A stretch of 64,000 nucleotides of DNA, taken from the NCBI RefSeq assembly GCF_025972045.1, contig NZ_JAPDHX010000001.1, positions 519,181 to 583,180 of the forward strand. Direction: 5' to 3'. Position numbers and translations under genes: made by a program. This DNA is from Micropruina sonneratiae. GTDB taxonomy: Bacteria; Actinomycetota; Actinomycetes; Propionibacteriales; Propionibacteriaceae. How positions within the stretch are numbered: position 1 is the stretch's first letter; each line of letters starts with the position of its first letter. The notes under the pieces are model-generated. The model searched no databases and was not told the origin of the DNA. It was given only the letters and a program-made list of their open reading frames with translations. Positions 1-8,585 of the stretch are shown here, in pieces.

Positions 1-208
1 GGCGTCCCCGGCGTCCGGCCAGCGTGCGGGCCAGCAACGCCCCCACCACGGCGGTCGGGGCCGCGACGCCGCCGTCGGTCGCCGGGACGCCGAGCAGGCC
101 CAGCGAGGTGCTCAGCGGCAGCGGCGCGCGGATGGCGGCGTCGAGGCCGGCCAGCCGCTCCGGCCGGCCGGGCAGGGCGCTGTGCAGCACCGCGGCCAGC
201 GCGCTCAC
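1..208 (-). CDS. N-terminal part of an unrecognised protein after eccD
   Basis: An open leftward frame starts at a GTG whose TG is shared with the TGA stop of eccD (GTGA overlap) and runs off the left edge of the window, giving about 69 codons. The fragment is rich in Ala, Leu and Gly and shows no motif I recognise. Its tight coupling to eccD suggests it belongs to the same ESX secretion operon. The product cannot be named from this piece. Confidence 0.5.
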   Translation of the reverse strand, partial: MSALAAVLHSALPGRPERLAGLDAAIRAPLPLSTSLGLLGVPATDGGVAAPTAVVGALLARTLAGRRGR

Positions 209-1509
209 CCGAACGCCCCGATCAGGTCGGCGAAGACGCCGAGCAGGCCCAGCAGCAGCGGGACGCCGGCCACCACGGCCAGCAGCTCCAGCAGGTTGCC
301 CAGGCGCGACAACCGGGCCTTCAGGTTCTCGCTGAGCCGGACGCCGACCACCGCGACCAGGCCGAGCGCCAGTCCGGCCAGCCCGGCCAGCGTCCAGCCG
401 GGCGCCAGCGCGAGCCCGGCCACGGCCAGCCCGGCCATGACCGCGGTGGCGGCGGCGAACAGCGCCAGCCGCTGCGGGGCCAGCGGCAGCACCCGGCTGC
501 GCAGCAGCAGGATCAGGCCGACGGCCGCGGCCAGGCCAAGGGCCCAGCCGTCGCCACCGCCGGCGGTGCCGAGCTGGTAGCCGGCCGCCCCGGTGATCGC
601 GGCGAAACCGATGCAGGCCGCGTTCAGCCCGCGGTGGGTGGCGGCCAGGGCGTCGGCCGCTTCGGGCCGCGTGATACTGCCGCCCTCGATCATCCGGTCG
701 TCCAGCGCGGTCAGGCCGCTGGCCACCATGGCCAGCCCGGGCAGCAGCCCCAGCCCCAGCGCGCCGGCCAGGCCGATGATGCCGGCCGACTCGACGGTGC
801 CGAAGCCGGCCAGCCCCAGCCCCGCCCAGGCAGCCACCAGCGCCGCCGTGGCCCCCGCCCCGAAGCCGAGGCCGCGATCACCGAAGCCGAGCAGCGCCAC
901 CAGCGCCAGCAGCGCGGCGGCTGCGCCCAGCCAGGCCCCGGCACCGGCGCCGGCCGGTTGGCCCGCCACCAGTGAGGCCACCGGGGCCCCGAGCAGCCCG
1001 CCGGCCAGCGCGGTCACCGTCCAGGCCGCGCCGTGCCCGCCGCGCCGGGCCAGCAACGCGGCGACGACGCCCAGCCCGGCCGCGGCTCCGATCAGCCACG
1101 ACGCCGGCCACCCGGCCAGCAGCGTGCCGCCCAGCAGTCCGCCGATCACCGCCACCGCCACGCACGCGGCCAGCACCGCCCAGGGCCGCCGCCAGCGGTC
1201 GCCGCGGGCGGCCACCGACTCTCCGGCCAGCTGGGTGATGTCGGCCACCTCGGGCGGCGGGGGCGCCTCGTCCAGTCGCACCAGCCGGACGATGCCGCCC
1301 TGCCGGACGTCCTGCTCGGCCAGGCTGAGTGAGGTGTTCAGCTGCTCGCCCAACACCGTGACCAAGGTCAGCGGGCGGGCCGCCCCGGCCGGCTCGTCCA
1401 GCAGCTCGAGCAGGTCGGGCAGCATCGCCGCCAATGGCTCGTCGTCGGGCAGCACCACCTCGGCGGCGTTGCGGGTGCCGCGGATGCTGAGCCGGATGTA
1501 CTCGCTCAC
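205..1509 (-). CDS. eccD: type VII secretion integral membrane protein EccD
   Basis: The 434-residue protein has an N-terminal ubiquitin-like (YukD) domain at about residues 1-95, followed by roughly eleven hydrophobic membrane helices up to the C-terminus. That is the architecture of EccD, the channel-forming subunit of the actinobacterial ESX translocation complex in the cytoplasmic membrane. The GTG start at 1509 overlaps the stop of the preceding gene (GTGA). A much longer upstream reading frame exists but would run through the real upstream gene. No eccC ATPase, eccB or mycosin is visible in the window, so the rest of the machine must lie to the left or elsewhere. Confidence 0.85.
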   Translation of the reverse strand: MSEYIRLSIRGTRNAAEVVLPDDEPLAAMLPDLLELLDEPAGAARPLTLVTVLGEQLNTSLSLAEQDVRQGGIVRLVRLDEAPPPPEVADITQLAGESVAARGDRWRRPWAVLAACVAVAVIGGLLGGTLLAGWPASWLIGAAAGLGVVAALLARRGGHGAAWTVTALAGGLLGAPVASLVAGQPAGAGAGAWLGAAAALLALVALLGFGDRGLGFGAGATAALVAAWAGLGLAGFGTVESAGIIGLAGALGLGLLPGLAMVASGLTALDDRMIEGGSITRPEAADALAATHRGLNAACIGFAAITGAAGYQLGTAGGGDGWALGLAAAVGLILLLRSRVLPLAPQRLALFAAATAVMAGLAVAGLALAPGWTLAGLAGLALGLVAVVGVRLSENLKARLSRLGNLLELLAVVAGVPLLLGLLGVFADLIGAFG

Positions 1510-2009
1510 CGGGTCTTCACGATCTGCTGGGTCCTGGGGTCGATGGTCAGCCCGGTGGCCGGATCGGTGTAGTAGCCCGTCTCGGGGTCGATGTACCAGT
1601 CGATCCGCGGGTCGATCAGCCGCCCGTCGGGGTCGCGGGACAGACCGGTGCGAGGGTCGACCACGTAACCGGTCTGCGGGTCGACCAGCACCTTCGTCCT
1701 GCGGTTGCGCAGGAAGCCGGTGCGTTCGTCCTCGACCCAGTCGCCACCCGGCTTGAGCGGGTTCGCGGCCAGCGCCGCCCGGAACGACGCCACCGCCTGC
1801 TCCTGCTTCTGCCGGCCGAGCAGATCGACCACGAAGCTGGTCCCGACGCACGCCGCGCAGGCCACCGCGGCGGCGACGATCGAGCCCACCGCCCGCTTGG
1901 CGTTGTTGTTCGCCCGTCGCCGGTCGGGCAGTTCACCGAAGGCCAACGCCGAGCCCAGCCGCTGCCGGTGGGTGCGGCTGGTCTCGATCAGGATCTGTTC
2001 AGACGCCAT
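1506..2009 (-). CDS. membrane protein with DPxTG-type short tandem repeats
   Basis: The 167-residue protein has a basic cytoplasmic N-terminus (about 1-50), one transmembrane helix (about 53-75) and a C-terminal part (about 105-167) made of roughly seven imperfect repeats of 7-9 residues of the form DPxTGxxx. The ATG at 2009 is preceded by a GGGAGG ribosome-binding site inside the end of the FHA gene. It sits between the FHA gene and eccD in one operon, so a role in ESX assembly or surface exposure is plausible. I do not recognise a named family. The repeats recall short calcium-binding or wall-spanning repeats, but that is only a resemblance. Confidence 0.7.
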   Translation of the reverse strand: MASEQILIETSRTHRQRLGSALAFGELPDRRRANNNAKRAVGSIVAAAVACAACVGTSFVVDLLGRQKQEQAVASFRAALAANPLKPGGDWVEDERTGFLRNRRTKVLVDPQTGYVVDPRTGLSRDPDGRLIDPRIDWYIDPETGYYTDPATGLTIDPRTQQIVKTR

Positions 2010-2010
2010 C

Positions 2011-2817
2011 TCAGCCTCCCACCGCCCGGGTGACCCGCAGCGTGCGGTCACCGAGCCCGATGCTGCCGCCGGCTCGCACCGCCACCCGCTCGCCGGGCCG
2101 TAGCCGGGTCTCGATCACAGTGCCACCGGACGCCGAGGGCGACGCCGCCCGGGTGCCGTTGGTGGTGCCGGCGTCGGTCAGCCACAGGCAGTCGGCGTCC
2201 GGCTCGACCAGGGCATGCACGCGGGAGATGCTGCGGCTCAGGTCGGGCAGCGAGATCAGCGCGTGGTCGGCACCGTCGTCGTTGGCCGGGCTGCGGCCGA
2301 GCAGGGTGGAGCGCTCGATCGGCAGCTGGCTGCCGTCCTCCAGCACCAGCTGCCACTGCCCCGTACCGCCGCTCACGGGTTGCTGCCAGCCCCCCTCGGC
2401 GACCGGCACGAAGCCCGCACCTTCCGACGGCGGCAGCAGCAGCGGGTCGCGTCCGGTGCGCAGGTCGGCGGTGCTGGTGCGGCGTCCGGCCAGTTCGGCG
2501 GGCACGGGCGGCAGCAGGCTGTCGGAGCCGACGGTGCGCAGCCGCAGCAGCCGGCGCGGCGGGGTCTGCCCGGTGCGGCCCAGGCCGGCGATGAGAGCCG
2601 TGGCCACGGCGACGGCGGCCAGCCCGGCGACCGTCCAGCTCAGCCACACCGGGAAGCCGGCGAGGGCGAGCAACGGGGCCAGCGGCAGCGGCAGCCAGGC
2701 CAGCAGCAGCTCGCCGGCGACGGCCGCGATCCGGCGGCCCGGACCCGCCGGGCGCACCGCGTCGGACGCCGGGGCGGCAGGGCCGCCCGGGCGCGTGACG
2801 GTGTCGGCGAGGGTCAT
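2011..2817 (-). CDS. FHA domain membrane protein of the ESX locus
   Basis: This 268-residue protein has two hydrophobic helices near residues 30-80 and a C-terminal forkhead-associated domain at about 165-265. FHA hallmarks are visible: LLGRSPAND, the SRSISRVHA phosphothreonine-binding segment and DAGTTNGT. FHA domains bind phosphothreonine peptides and commonly link Ser/Thr kinase signalling to type VII secretion. It is the first gene of the leftward operon and diverges from the WXG100-like operon, so both probably share the regulatory region between them. The N-terminal half resembles RDD-type membrane segments only loosely. Confidence 0.8.
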   Translation of the reverse strand: MTLADTVTRPGGPAAPASDAVRPAGPGRRIAAVAGELLLAWLPLPLAPLLALAGFPVWLSWTVAGLAAVAVATALIAGLGRTGQTPPRRLLRLRTVGSDSLLPPVPAELAGRRTSTADLRTGRDPLLLPPSEGAGFVPVAEGGWQQPVSGGTGQWQLVLEDGSQLPIERSTLLGRSPANDDGADHALISLPDLSRSISRVHALVEPDADCLWLTDAGTTNGTRAASPSASGGTVIETRLRPGERVAVRAGGSIGLGDRTLRVTRAVGG

Positions 2818-2889
2818 CGGCAGCCTTGCGATCGGGGTTTCCGAGCCTAACCGGTGACCCGTTCAGCACCGACCGTGAAGCCCCCCGGC

Positions 2890-2930
2890 GGGGAGCACTC
2901 CCCATCGAGGGCGGTGGGGAGCGCTCCCCA
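2890..2930. promoter_or_regulatory. two palindromic operators in the divergent ESX promoter
   Basis: Between the FHA gene and the first WXG100-like gene lie an imperfect palindrome at 2890-2903 (GGGGAGCACTCCCC) and a perfect 16-bp palindrome at 2915-2930 (TGGGGAGCGCTCCCCA). Their centres are 26 bp apart. The shared core GGGAGCGCTCCC resembles the 14-bp operator of the LacI-family regulator CebR of Streptomyces (TGGGAGCGCTCCCA), with one extra base pair per half-site. A possible -10 element (TAGCGT, 2953-2958) lies just downstream, so a bound regulator could control either or both operons. Confidence 0.6.
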
Positions 2931-3009
2931 TTCTGCTCCGGGCGACCCGCGCCTAGCGTGGATCGCGCACACCGCACACAGCACAGTCCCCGAAACGGAA
3001 GTGGTCGAC

Positions 3010-3354
3010 ATGAAGTTCTCCATGGGCGCCGATGTGCTCAGCAGCCTGTCCAGCAAGACCAGCGTCGAATCCGACGACATGAAGACCCTGGTGGACAACT
3101 TCATCGCCGCCGCCGAGCCGCTGCGCGGCAAGATGAGCGGCCCCGCCAAGGACGCCTTCGACAAGTTCAAGCTCAAGAGCGACGAGATCGCCGTCACGAT
3201 GAACAACGCCCTGGTCGGCATCTGCGGCTCCATCGAGGGCCAGGACAAGTCGTTCAAGCAGGGCGCCCAGGAGGGCGCCGACGTGCACTCCGCCAACGAG
3301 GGGTCGGCCAACTTCGCCGGCGCCGACGTCCTCGCCCGCTTCGCCCCCCGCTGA
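3010..3354 (+). CDS. WXG100/ESAT-6-like small secreted protein
   Basis: The 114-residue, mostly helical protein opens the rightward operon. Size, position and a central turn (MSGPAKDAF) between two amphipathic helices fit the WXG100 family of ESX substrates, although the Trp of the classical WxG turn is missing. No signal peptide is present, as expected for ESX export. The ATG at 3010 follows a GGAAG ribosome-binding site. It is paired with a second small helical protein 28 nt downstream, so the two may form a heterodimer such as EsxA-EsxB. Confidence 0.7.
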   Translation: MKFSMGADVLSSLSSKTSVESDDMKTLVDNFIAAAEPLRGKMSGPAKDAFDKFKLKSDEIAVTMNNALVGICGSIEGQDKSFKQGAQEGADVHSANEGSANFAGADVLARFAPR

Positions 3355-3382
3355 GCCGAGCAGTCCCGAAAGGAAACCCGCC

Positions 3383-3688
3383 ATGAGCTACTCCGATGAC
3401 CGCAACGCCCACGACGTGGGCGTCTCGCAGATGGTGCAGGACGACTTCACCACCCACGCCGGCGCGCTCGAGGCTGCACTGGACCGCCATGACTCCGACG
3501 TGATGACGGCCATGCAGGACTATGACGCAGACGGTGTCAGCGACAACTACCTCGCGATGGAGAAGCAGTACAACGCCGCCGGCAAGGAGGTGCGCGACAT
3601 CATCAAGCTGCTGAAGGACTCGCTCTCCCAGGGCGACGACGTCGCGATCACCGCGCTGAACCGGGCCAAGTCCTACATTCCCAACTGA
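3383..3688 (+). CDS. second ESX-type small helical protein
   Basis: The 101-residue acidic, helical protein has a strong AGGAAA ribosome-binding site and lacks a signal peptide. In its middle the segment NYLAMEKQY contains a YxxxE motif like the ESX export signal YxxxD/E, although it is not at the very C-terminus. Position directly after a WXG100-like gene suggests it is the heterodimer partner and a secreted substrate or chaperone. No W-x-G turn is present, so family membership is inferred from size, composition and context. Confidence 0.6.
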   Translation: MSYSDDRNAHDVGVSQMVQDDFTTHAGALEAALDRHDSDVMTAMQDYDADGVSDNYLAMEKQYNAAGKEVRDIIKLLKDSLSQGDDVAITALNRAKSYIPN

Positions 3689-3692
3689 TCCG

Positions 3693-4727
3693 ATGCGCAT
3701 CGTCCACCCCCTGGCCGACGAATGGACCGACGAGTACGCGGTCTACGTCGCCGACACCGCCGCGGTGCTGCTCACCGACCCGCTGGACTCGTTCCTGCAC
3801 TGGTCGGTCAGCGAGGGACTGCGGCCGGTGCTGATGACCGGTGAGCACGCCACCCTCACCCCGTTCGCCTCGGTCGCCATGAACCGGGCCGGCGGGCTGT
3901 GGGCCGTCCGGACGCCGCACGGCGTCTTCGACGGGCTGACCGGCTACCGGATCGCCGGCTTCGAGCAGCTGTGGCGCCGGGAGACGTTGGAGGGCGAGCG
4001 GCTGCCCGGCTTCGAGCAGCCCCAGCCGCAGCCCCAGGGGCTGCTCGGGTACGACGTGTTCGGCGTCCAGCGCGCCGTCGCCGAGACCCGGGTGGGTGGC
4101 CTGGCGCGCACCGTGCAGCGCGCCCTGGGTGGTGCCGAGTTCGACGTCTGGGGGCTGACCGAGCCGCTGCTCGAGCCGTTCAGCGTCGACCGGGTCACGG
4201 AGACGGCGCGGCGCACCATGCCCGAGTCGGACGTGATGCACGTCCGGGCCGCCGACGGCTCGTTCTGCGACCTGACGGTGGGCCGGACGAGGCGCGGGAT
4301 CATCGAGCATGTCGCCGGGGGAGTGCCGATCGGCGACTACCCCCAGCACCTGGCGCCGCTGATCGAGACCGCCACCCGCGCGCTGCTCGCGGTCGAGACC
4401 GAACACCAGCCGACGATCGGCTTCGTGTCCGTCGCCGAGGTCGAGCCGGGGGTGCTGCAGCGGGCCGCGGCCCGGCGTCCCGAGGTGCCGCTGGCGGTGC
4501 TGCTCGGTCCCCGCGCCGTCCACGACCTGGCCGCCGACGTCGAGCGGTTGAAGACCGAGCACGACGTGCTGGTGCTGGGCCGCCCCCGGCTGCCCAGCCT
4601 GCTGGTCCGCTTCGCACGCACCGATCGCGGCTCGTGGGCACAACTGATGGCGTTCGCGCACGACCTGGGCGTTGAACGCGTCCAGGAGGTGGCCGGACTG
4701 GCCTGGGGAGGTACCGATGCCCGGTGA
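3693..4727 (+). CDS. ESX-associated cytosolic protein (DUF6177-like)
   Basis: The 344-residue protein has no signal peptide or membrane helix. It begins four bases after the preceding gene, so it is probably translationally coupled. The overall length and its place between small ESX proteins and a toxin resemble the DUF6177 proteins of actinobacterial ESX toxin loci, but I assign this from memory of that family with limited certainty. It could act as a chaperone that keeps substrates export-ready, in the manner of EspG; no catalytic motif is apparent. Confidence 0.5.
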   Translation: MRIVHPLADEWTDEYAVYVADTAAVLLTDPLDSFLHWSVSEGLRPVLMTGEHATLTPFASVAMNRAGGLWAVRTPHGVFDGLTGYRIAGFEQLWRRETLEGERLPGFEQPQPQPQGLLGYDVFGVQRAVAETRVGGLARTVQRALGGAEFDVWGLTEPLLEPFSVDRVTETARRTMPESDVMHVRAADGSFCDLTVGRTRRGIIEHVAGGVPIGDYPQHLAPLIETATRALLAVETEHQPTIGFVSVAEVEPGVLQRAAARRPEVPLAVLLGPRAVHDLAADVERLKTEHDVLVLGRPRLPSLLVRFARTDRGSWAQLMAFAHDLGVERVQEVAGLAWGGTDAR

Positions 4728-5091
4728 ACTGACCTTGCTGAGCGATGTGGAGCCGACCCTCGAGCGGGTCACGGCAGTTGCCGCCACGGTGCACCCGGAC
4801 GGCTCGTACGTCGGCTACCGCGGTGGTGACATCAAGCAGTTCGTGGACGCCACCGGCACCCCGTTGCTGTGCCTGTTCCGGACCCGTCCGGTGCTGGTGG
4901 CCCGCGAGGCCGCGCAGGCCCTGGCCGACCCGCCGACGGCGTTCGCGTTGTGGACCGACCTGACCCTGCCGTACGGCGACGACGGCCGGGGCAGGGCACT
5001 GGCGCAGGCCATCGCCGATGCCGTCGGCGGCGTGCTGGCCGCCCGTTCCGAGGAGGTGGATCATGTCGAGCTGGGACATCAAGCCGGCTGA
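4717..5091 (+). CDS. small ESX-locus protein of unknown function
   Basis: The 124-residue protein starts at an ATG preceded by GGGGAGG and overlaps the end of the previous gene by 11 nt. It contains no membrane segment, signal peptide or recognisable motif. An alternating hydrophobic pattern in residues 15-60 suggests a compact alpha/beta fold. Overlap with genes on both sides marks it as an integral part of the toxin-delivery operon. I do not recognise the family. Confidence 0.6.
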   Translation: MPGELTLLSDVEPTLERVTAVAATVHPDGSYVGYRGGDIKQFVDATGTPLLCLFRTRPVLVAREAAQALADPPTAFALWTDLTLPYGDDGRGRALAQAIADAVGGVLAARSEEVDHVELGHQAG

Positions 5092-5428
5092 GGTGAAGAC
5101 GATCCTGACCACCGTGCAGGACGAGTCCGACACCCTCGGCAAGGCGCTGACCGAGGAGAAGTTCACCGCGATCGGCGAGGGCATCTCCTGGGGCGGCGGG
5201 CTGACCATGGACGTCAGTGCCGCCGTCGGCACCGTGATGGAGGAGCAGGGCGAAAACCTGACCCTGATCCAGAACCACATCAGCGCAGGGATGGCCGGGG
5301 TGTCGAACGCCACCATCGCCTACAACAACGGCCAGTACGACATGGCCGCGACCTTCCAGAGCGAGATGGTCAAGGCCGCTGACAGCGGCGATTTCACGTA
5401 CTTCGTCGACCACGGCTACGGGGAGTGA
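5063..5428 (+). CDS. DUF6507-like ESX substrate or partner protein
   Basis: The 121-residue helical protein starts SSWDIKPAEV, an opening typical of the actinobacterial DUF6507 family of small ESX-associated proteins. A near-perfect AGGAGG site lies just upstream of the ATG at 5063, which overlaps the previous gene by 29 nt. The toxin gene begins three bases after its stop, so this protein probably co-folds with or targets the toxin to the ESX channel, as the small partner proteins of LXG toxins do. The partner role is inference from order. Confidence 0.6.
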   Translation: MSSWDIKPAEVKTILTTVQDESDTLGKALTEEKFTAIGEGISWGGGLTMDVSAAVGTVMEEQGENLTLIQNHISAGMAGVSNATIAYNNGQYDMAATFQSEMVKAADSGDFTYFVDHGYGE

Positions 5429-5431
5429 ACC

Positions 5432-8092
5432 GTGACCAACATGTGCATGGCCAGTGACGCCGGTGGCGGCGGTGGGGACCCCGTCTCCGGTGACGGGCTG
5501 ATCTACCCGGCCGCGCTCCCGGCCAAGTCGGCCGACCTGGACATCGAGGCGATCACCTCCGCGGCGTCCGGGCTGCGGTCGATGGGTCGCACGGTGGACA
5601 AGAAGACCGACGAGATCAAGAAGACGTGGTCGGGGCTCAGTGCCTGCTACGAGGCCCCGGAGCAGGGCCAGGTCTACGCGCTGATGGATTCGCCGGCGAC
5701 GGCGTCCGAGGACGTGAAGACGACCTTCGTCAAAGCCGCCGGCCACCTCGACACCTACGCCGAGGCGCTGGAGCTGATCAAGCCCAAGCTGTCCGACTTC
5801 GAAACCCGCGCGCAGGCGTTCCGGGACGAGGTGATCGGCGGGGTGTGGGTCGACGCCCACGAGGCGTCCGACGCGCACGTCGGCACCTACATCGCGGCCG
5901 GCTGGAACGCCATCACCGGCCAGGACCAGGACCGCAAGCTGGTGCCCTGGAACGAGGACACCGACACCGTCGACAAGAACACGGCCTTCGTCGAGGAGAT
6001 CGGCGCCATCTACGCCGAGGTGTCGCAGGCGGCGTCCACCTGCGCGACCAGCATCAACGGCCTCACCAGCCTGCCGCTGGAGGAGCGGACGGTCGAGCCG
6101 ATCCCCGAGGAGGCGTTCTACAACCCGGAGTCGCCGATGCCGTGGGGCTCGCCGACCGAGGAGGACCGCAACTGTGTGGAGTCGGTCGGCAACGGTGCCT
6201 ACCAATTCGGTGCGGGCACCCTGAACGGCCTGGGTTCGCTGATCAGCTACAACCCCGAGACCGGGGACTGGGGCGACTGGGGCCACGCCGGCCAGGCCTG
6301 GATGGGCACCGGCAACGTGTTGCTCTCGCTGGCCGTCACCGGACTGGGAACCACCGCCTTCAGCATGGTGATGCACTCCACCGGCAACGGCGACAACCCC
6401 GTGGTGAAGTGGCTCGACGAACGGCAGCAGGTGTCGGCGACCGTGGTCAGCGGCCTGGTCGGCATCGACCTGAACGCCGACGATCCCTTCCACAAGTGGA
6501 AGGAGGACGGCGTCTCCACCTTCACCGAGTCGTTCCTGAACGTGGGCACCATGTTCATCCCCGGCGCCGGCCAGGTCGGTGCCGCGCTGAAGGTGGGCAG
6601 CCTGGGCTCGAAGCTGGCCCGCATCACCGGTGCCGTGGCCGACTTCGCCGTGCCGGGCGGCTCGTGGGTGATCAAGGGCGGGCTGCACACCATTCCGGTG
6701 CTGCGCAACGTGCTGAAGTTCGGCGACGAGGTGCCGGTCAACGCCCTGGACAATGTTGCGGACGCCGCTGCCGGGGCCGGTCGCGGACCCACGTTCAACC
6801 CGGCGGCCGCGATCGACGACGTGGTGCCCGACGTGCCGCCGGTCACCCCCGACACCCGTCCGGTCAGCAACGACGCCTTCGGCGGCGACACGCCCCCGAG
6901 CACCCCCGACGTCGACCCGGCGCCCACGCGTCCGGTCAACACGGCACCCGAGGTGGCGACCCCCGACGTGGACCCCGGCCCGGCGCGTCCGGCGAACAAC
7001 GCCCCCGAGCTGCCGGAGGCGACGCCGCAGGGGCGCGAGCCTGAGCCGGCCGCCACGACGCCGGAGGGCCAGCCGGACACGCACCCGGTGGACAGCAACC
7101 CGGAGGCCGCTGCCGACGGCCGACTCCAGACCGAGCCGCAGGCGGACGCGGACCCCCGGCCCGAGCCGGACGCCGACGCCAGGCCGGACGCCGATCCGAA
7201 GCCGGTCACCGACGCCAACGGCAACGAGTTCACCGACGGCCGCTCGCACCGGCCGGGTGACCCGGAGAACACCTTCCGCGACGTCAACGGCAGGCTGCAC
7301 GGCGAGAACGGCACGTTCACCGCCGAGACCCAGCCCGACGTCGACCGGCCCGTCGAGAAGGGCGAACCGGGCACGCCGACCGACCACCCGGTCAGCCCCG
7401 CCGATCAGGCCGCACACGATGCCCGGATCGAGACCCGCAACCAGGCCGAGGTCTCCCTCCAGCAGGCCAACGCGCGGCTGCAGCGGCTGGTGGAATCCAC
7501 CGGCATCGACCCGTCGGTGCTGAAGGGCAGCAAGCGGGACGTGGCCATGCGGATCAGCGAACTGATCGCCGACAACAAGCTGACCGTCAAGGAGGGGCGC
7601 TCGCTGACCAACGCGGTCGTCCACGACAACGTGGCCCGGAACATGCTGCGGAACATCTCCGAGACCATCGGCGACAAGGCCGCCGCGGCGGTCGCGCGGA
7701 TGCGGGGCGAGATCACCCTGATCGGGTCCGGCGGGGCCGGCGCCGGGCGCTTCGACCAGGTCACCCTGGTCGACCAGACCCCGCCGGTGCTCAGGATCTA
7801 TGAGGCCAAGGGCGGCAACAGCCAGCTCGGCAGCCGGATCGTCGACGGAGTCGAGGCGCAGCAGGGCTCGACCCGCTACGTCAACGATCTCCTCCAGGTC
7901 GACCCGCGGCTGGCCCAGTCGCTGAACGACTTCGTGACCAACCCAAGGACGGCCGACTCGGCGCTCGCCGAGGCGATCCGCACCGGCACGCTCAGGATCG
8001 AGTACGACCTCGTCCAGGCGCTGCCCGGTGGCCGGATCAAGGTGACGCCGTTCGTCCTCGACAGCAGCGCACTGAAGCTGCCCGACTTCTGA
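5432..8092 (+). CDS. ESX-delivered polymorphic toxin with PD-(D/E)XK-like nuclease C-terminus
   Basis: The 886-residue protein has a helical N-terminal delivery module (about 1-210), a hydrophobic central region (about 285-400), a long Pro/Asp/Glu-rich linker (about 440-650) and a compact C-terminal domain (about 660-886). In the last part Asp775 (RFDQV) and Glu791-x-Lys793 (YEAKGG) followed by GNSQLGSR and a QGSTRY segment match restriction-endonuclease-fold toxin domains. Such proteins are secreted to kill competitors by cutting DNA or RNA. GTG start at 5432 behind GGGGAG. The two following genes overlap or abut it and are probable immunity or chaperone proteins. Nuclease activity is inferred from motifs only. 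Confidence 0.75.
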   Translation: MTNMCMASDAGGGGGDPVSGDGLIYPAALPAKSADLDIEAITSAASGLRSMGRTVDKKTDEIKKTWSGLSACYEAPEQGQVYALMDSPATASEDVKTTFVKAAGHLDTYAEALELIKPKLSDFETRAQAFRDEVIGGVWVDAHEASDAHVGTYIAAGWNAITGQDQDRKLVPWNEDTDTVDKNTAFVEEIGAIYAEVSQAASTCATSINGLTSLPLEERTVEPIPEEAFYNPESPMPWGSPTEEDRNCVESVGNGAYQFGAGTLNGLGSLISYNPETGDWGDWGHAGQAWMGTGNVLLSLAVTGLGTTAFSMVMHSTGNGDNPVVKWLDERQQVSATVVSGLVGIDLNADDPFHKWKEDGVSTFTESFLNVGTMFIPGAGQVGAALKVGSLGSKLARITGAVADFAVPGGSWVIKGGLHTIPVLRNVLKFGDEVPVNALDNVADAAAGAGRGPTFNPAAAIDDVVPDVPPVTPDTRPVSNDAFGGDTPPSTPDVDPAPTRPVNTAPEVATPDVDPGPARPANNAPELPEATPQGREPEPAATTPEGQPDTHPVDSNPEAAADGRLQTEPQADADPRPEPDADARPDADPKPVTDANGNEFTDGRSHRPGDPENTFRDVNGRLHGENGTFTAETQPDVDRPVEKGEPGTPTDHPVSPADQAAHDARIETRNQAEVSLQQANARLQRLVESTGIDPSVLKGSKRDVAMRISELIADNKLTVKEGRSLTNAVVHDNVARNMLRNISETIGDKAAAAVARMRGEITLIGSGGAGAGRFDQVTLVDQTPPVLRIYEAKGGNSQLGSRIVDGVEAQQGSTRYVNDLLQVDPRLAQSLNDFVTNPRTADSALAEAIRTGTLRIEYDLVQALPGGRIKVTPFVLDSSALKLPDF

Positions 8093-8583
8093 TGGATAGG
8101 CTGCACGGCATGACATGGAGGGCGATGAGCGCGCAGCGCGCCTGCGACCTGGTGGACTTCTGGCGGGCCGTCGAATGGCCCCGGACGCCCGCCCAGGTGC
8201 AGGAGCTGGGTGAACAGGTCGGCTGGACGCCCGACGAGGACGAGATGATGGAGAACGCGGCGGACGCGCTCAGCGAACCGGCCGTGCCGATCGCGACGAT
8301 GCCGACCGGCGAGACCGCCTCGTTCAACTTCTGGGTCACCGACCTGGTGCGCGGCGATCTGACGGCCGAGGCGTCCGCCTTCCTCAACGACCAGTACACG
8401 TTGCTCGTCCGCGAGGGCAGCTCCCGGTGGGGTGAACCGGCACTCGCCGACGGCGAACACGCCAGTGCCCAGTGGGAGCTGGAGGGCGGCGCCCGGGTCC
8501 TGGCCGGTCGTGGCTCGCGGGCGGTGACCGTCGACTTCACCACCCCGCAGTACGCGCGGGTGCTGCGCGAGCTGGGGGAGTGA
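8092..8583 (+). CDS. probable immunity protein (DUF6301-like)
   Basis: The 163-residue soluble protein begins at an ATG that shares its A with the toxin stop (TGATG), which argues for translational coupling; alternative ATGs at 8110 and 8125 lie in the same frame. A gene in this position after a polymorphic toxin normally encodes the cognate immunity protein that blocks the nuclease in the producing cell. The sequence resembles DUF6301 proteins found beside actinobacterial toxins, though I hold that match loosely. There is no catalytic motif or membrane segment. Confidence 0.55.
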   Translation: MDRLHGMTWRAMSAQRACDLVDFWRAVEWPRTPAQVQELGEQVGWTPDEDEMMENAADALSEPAVPIATMPTGETASFNFWVTDLVRGDLTAEASAFLNDQYTLLVREGSSRWGEPALADGEHASAQWELEGGARVLAGRGSRAVTVDFTTPQYARVLRELGE

Positions 8584-8585
8584 TC

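Noticed and set aside
1510-1851. Long N-terminal extension of the eccD frame
   Set aside because: It overlaps the DPxTG-repeat gene in another frame, lacks a ribosome-binding site, and the GTGA overlap at 1509 yields a normal EccD start.
6800-7200. CRISPR or tandem repeat in the toxin gene
   Set aside because: The repetitive Pro/Asp codons are a low-complexity linker without regularly spaced identical repeats.
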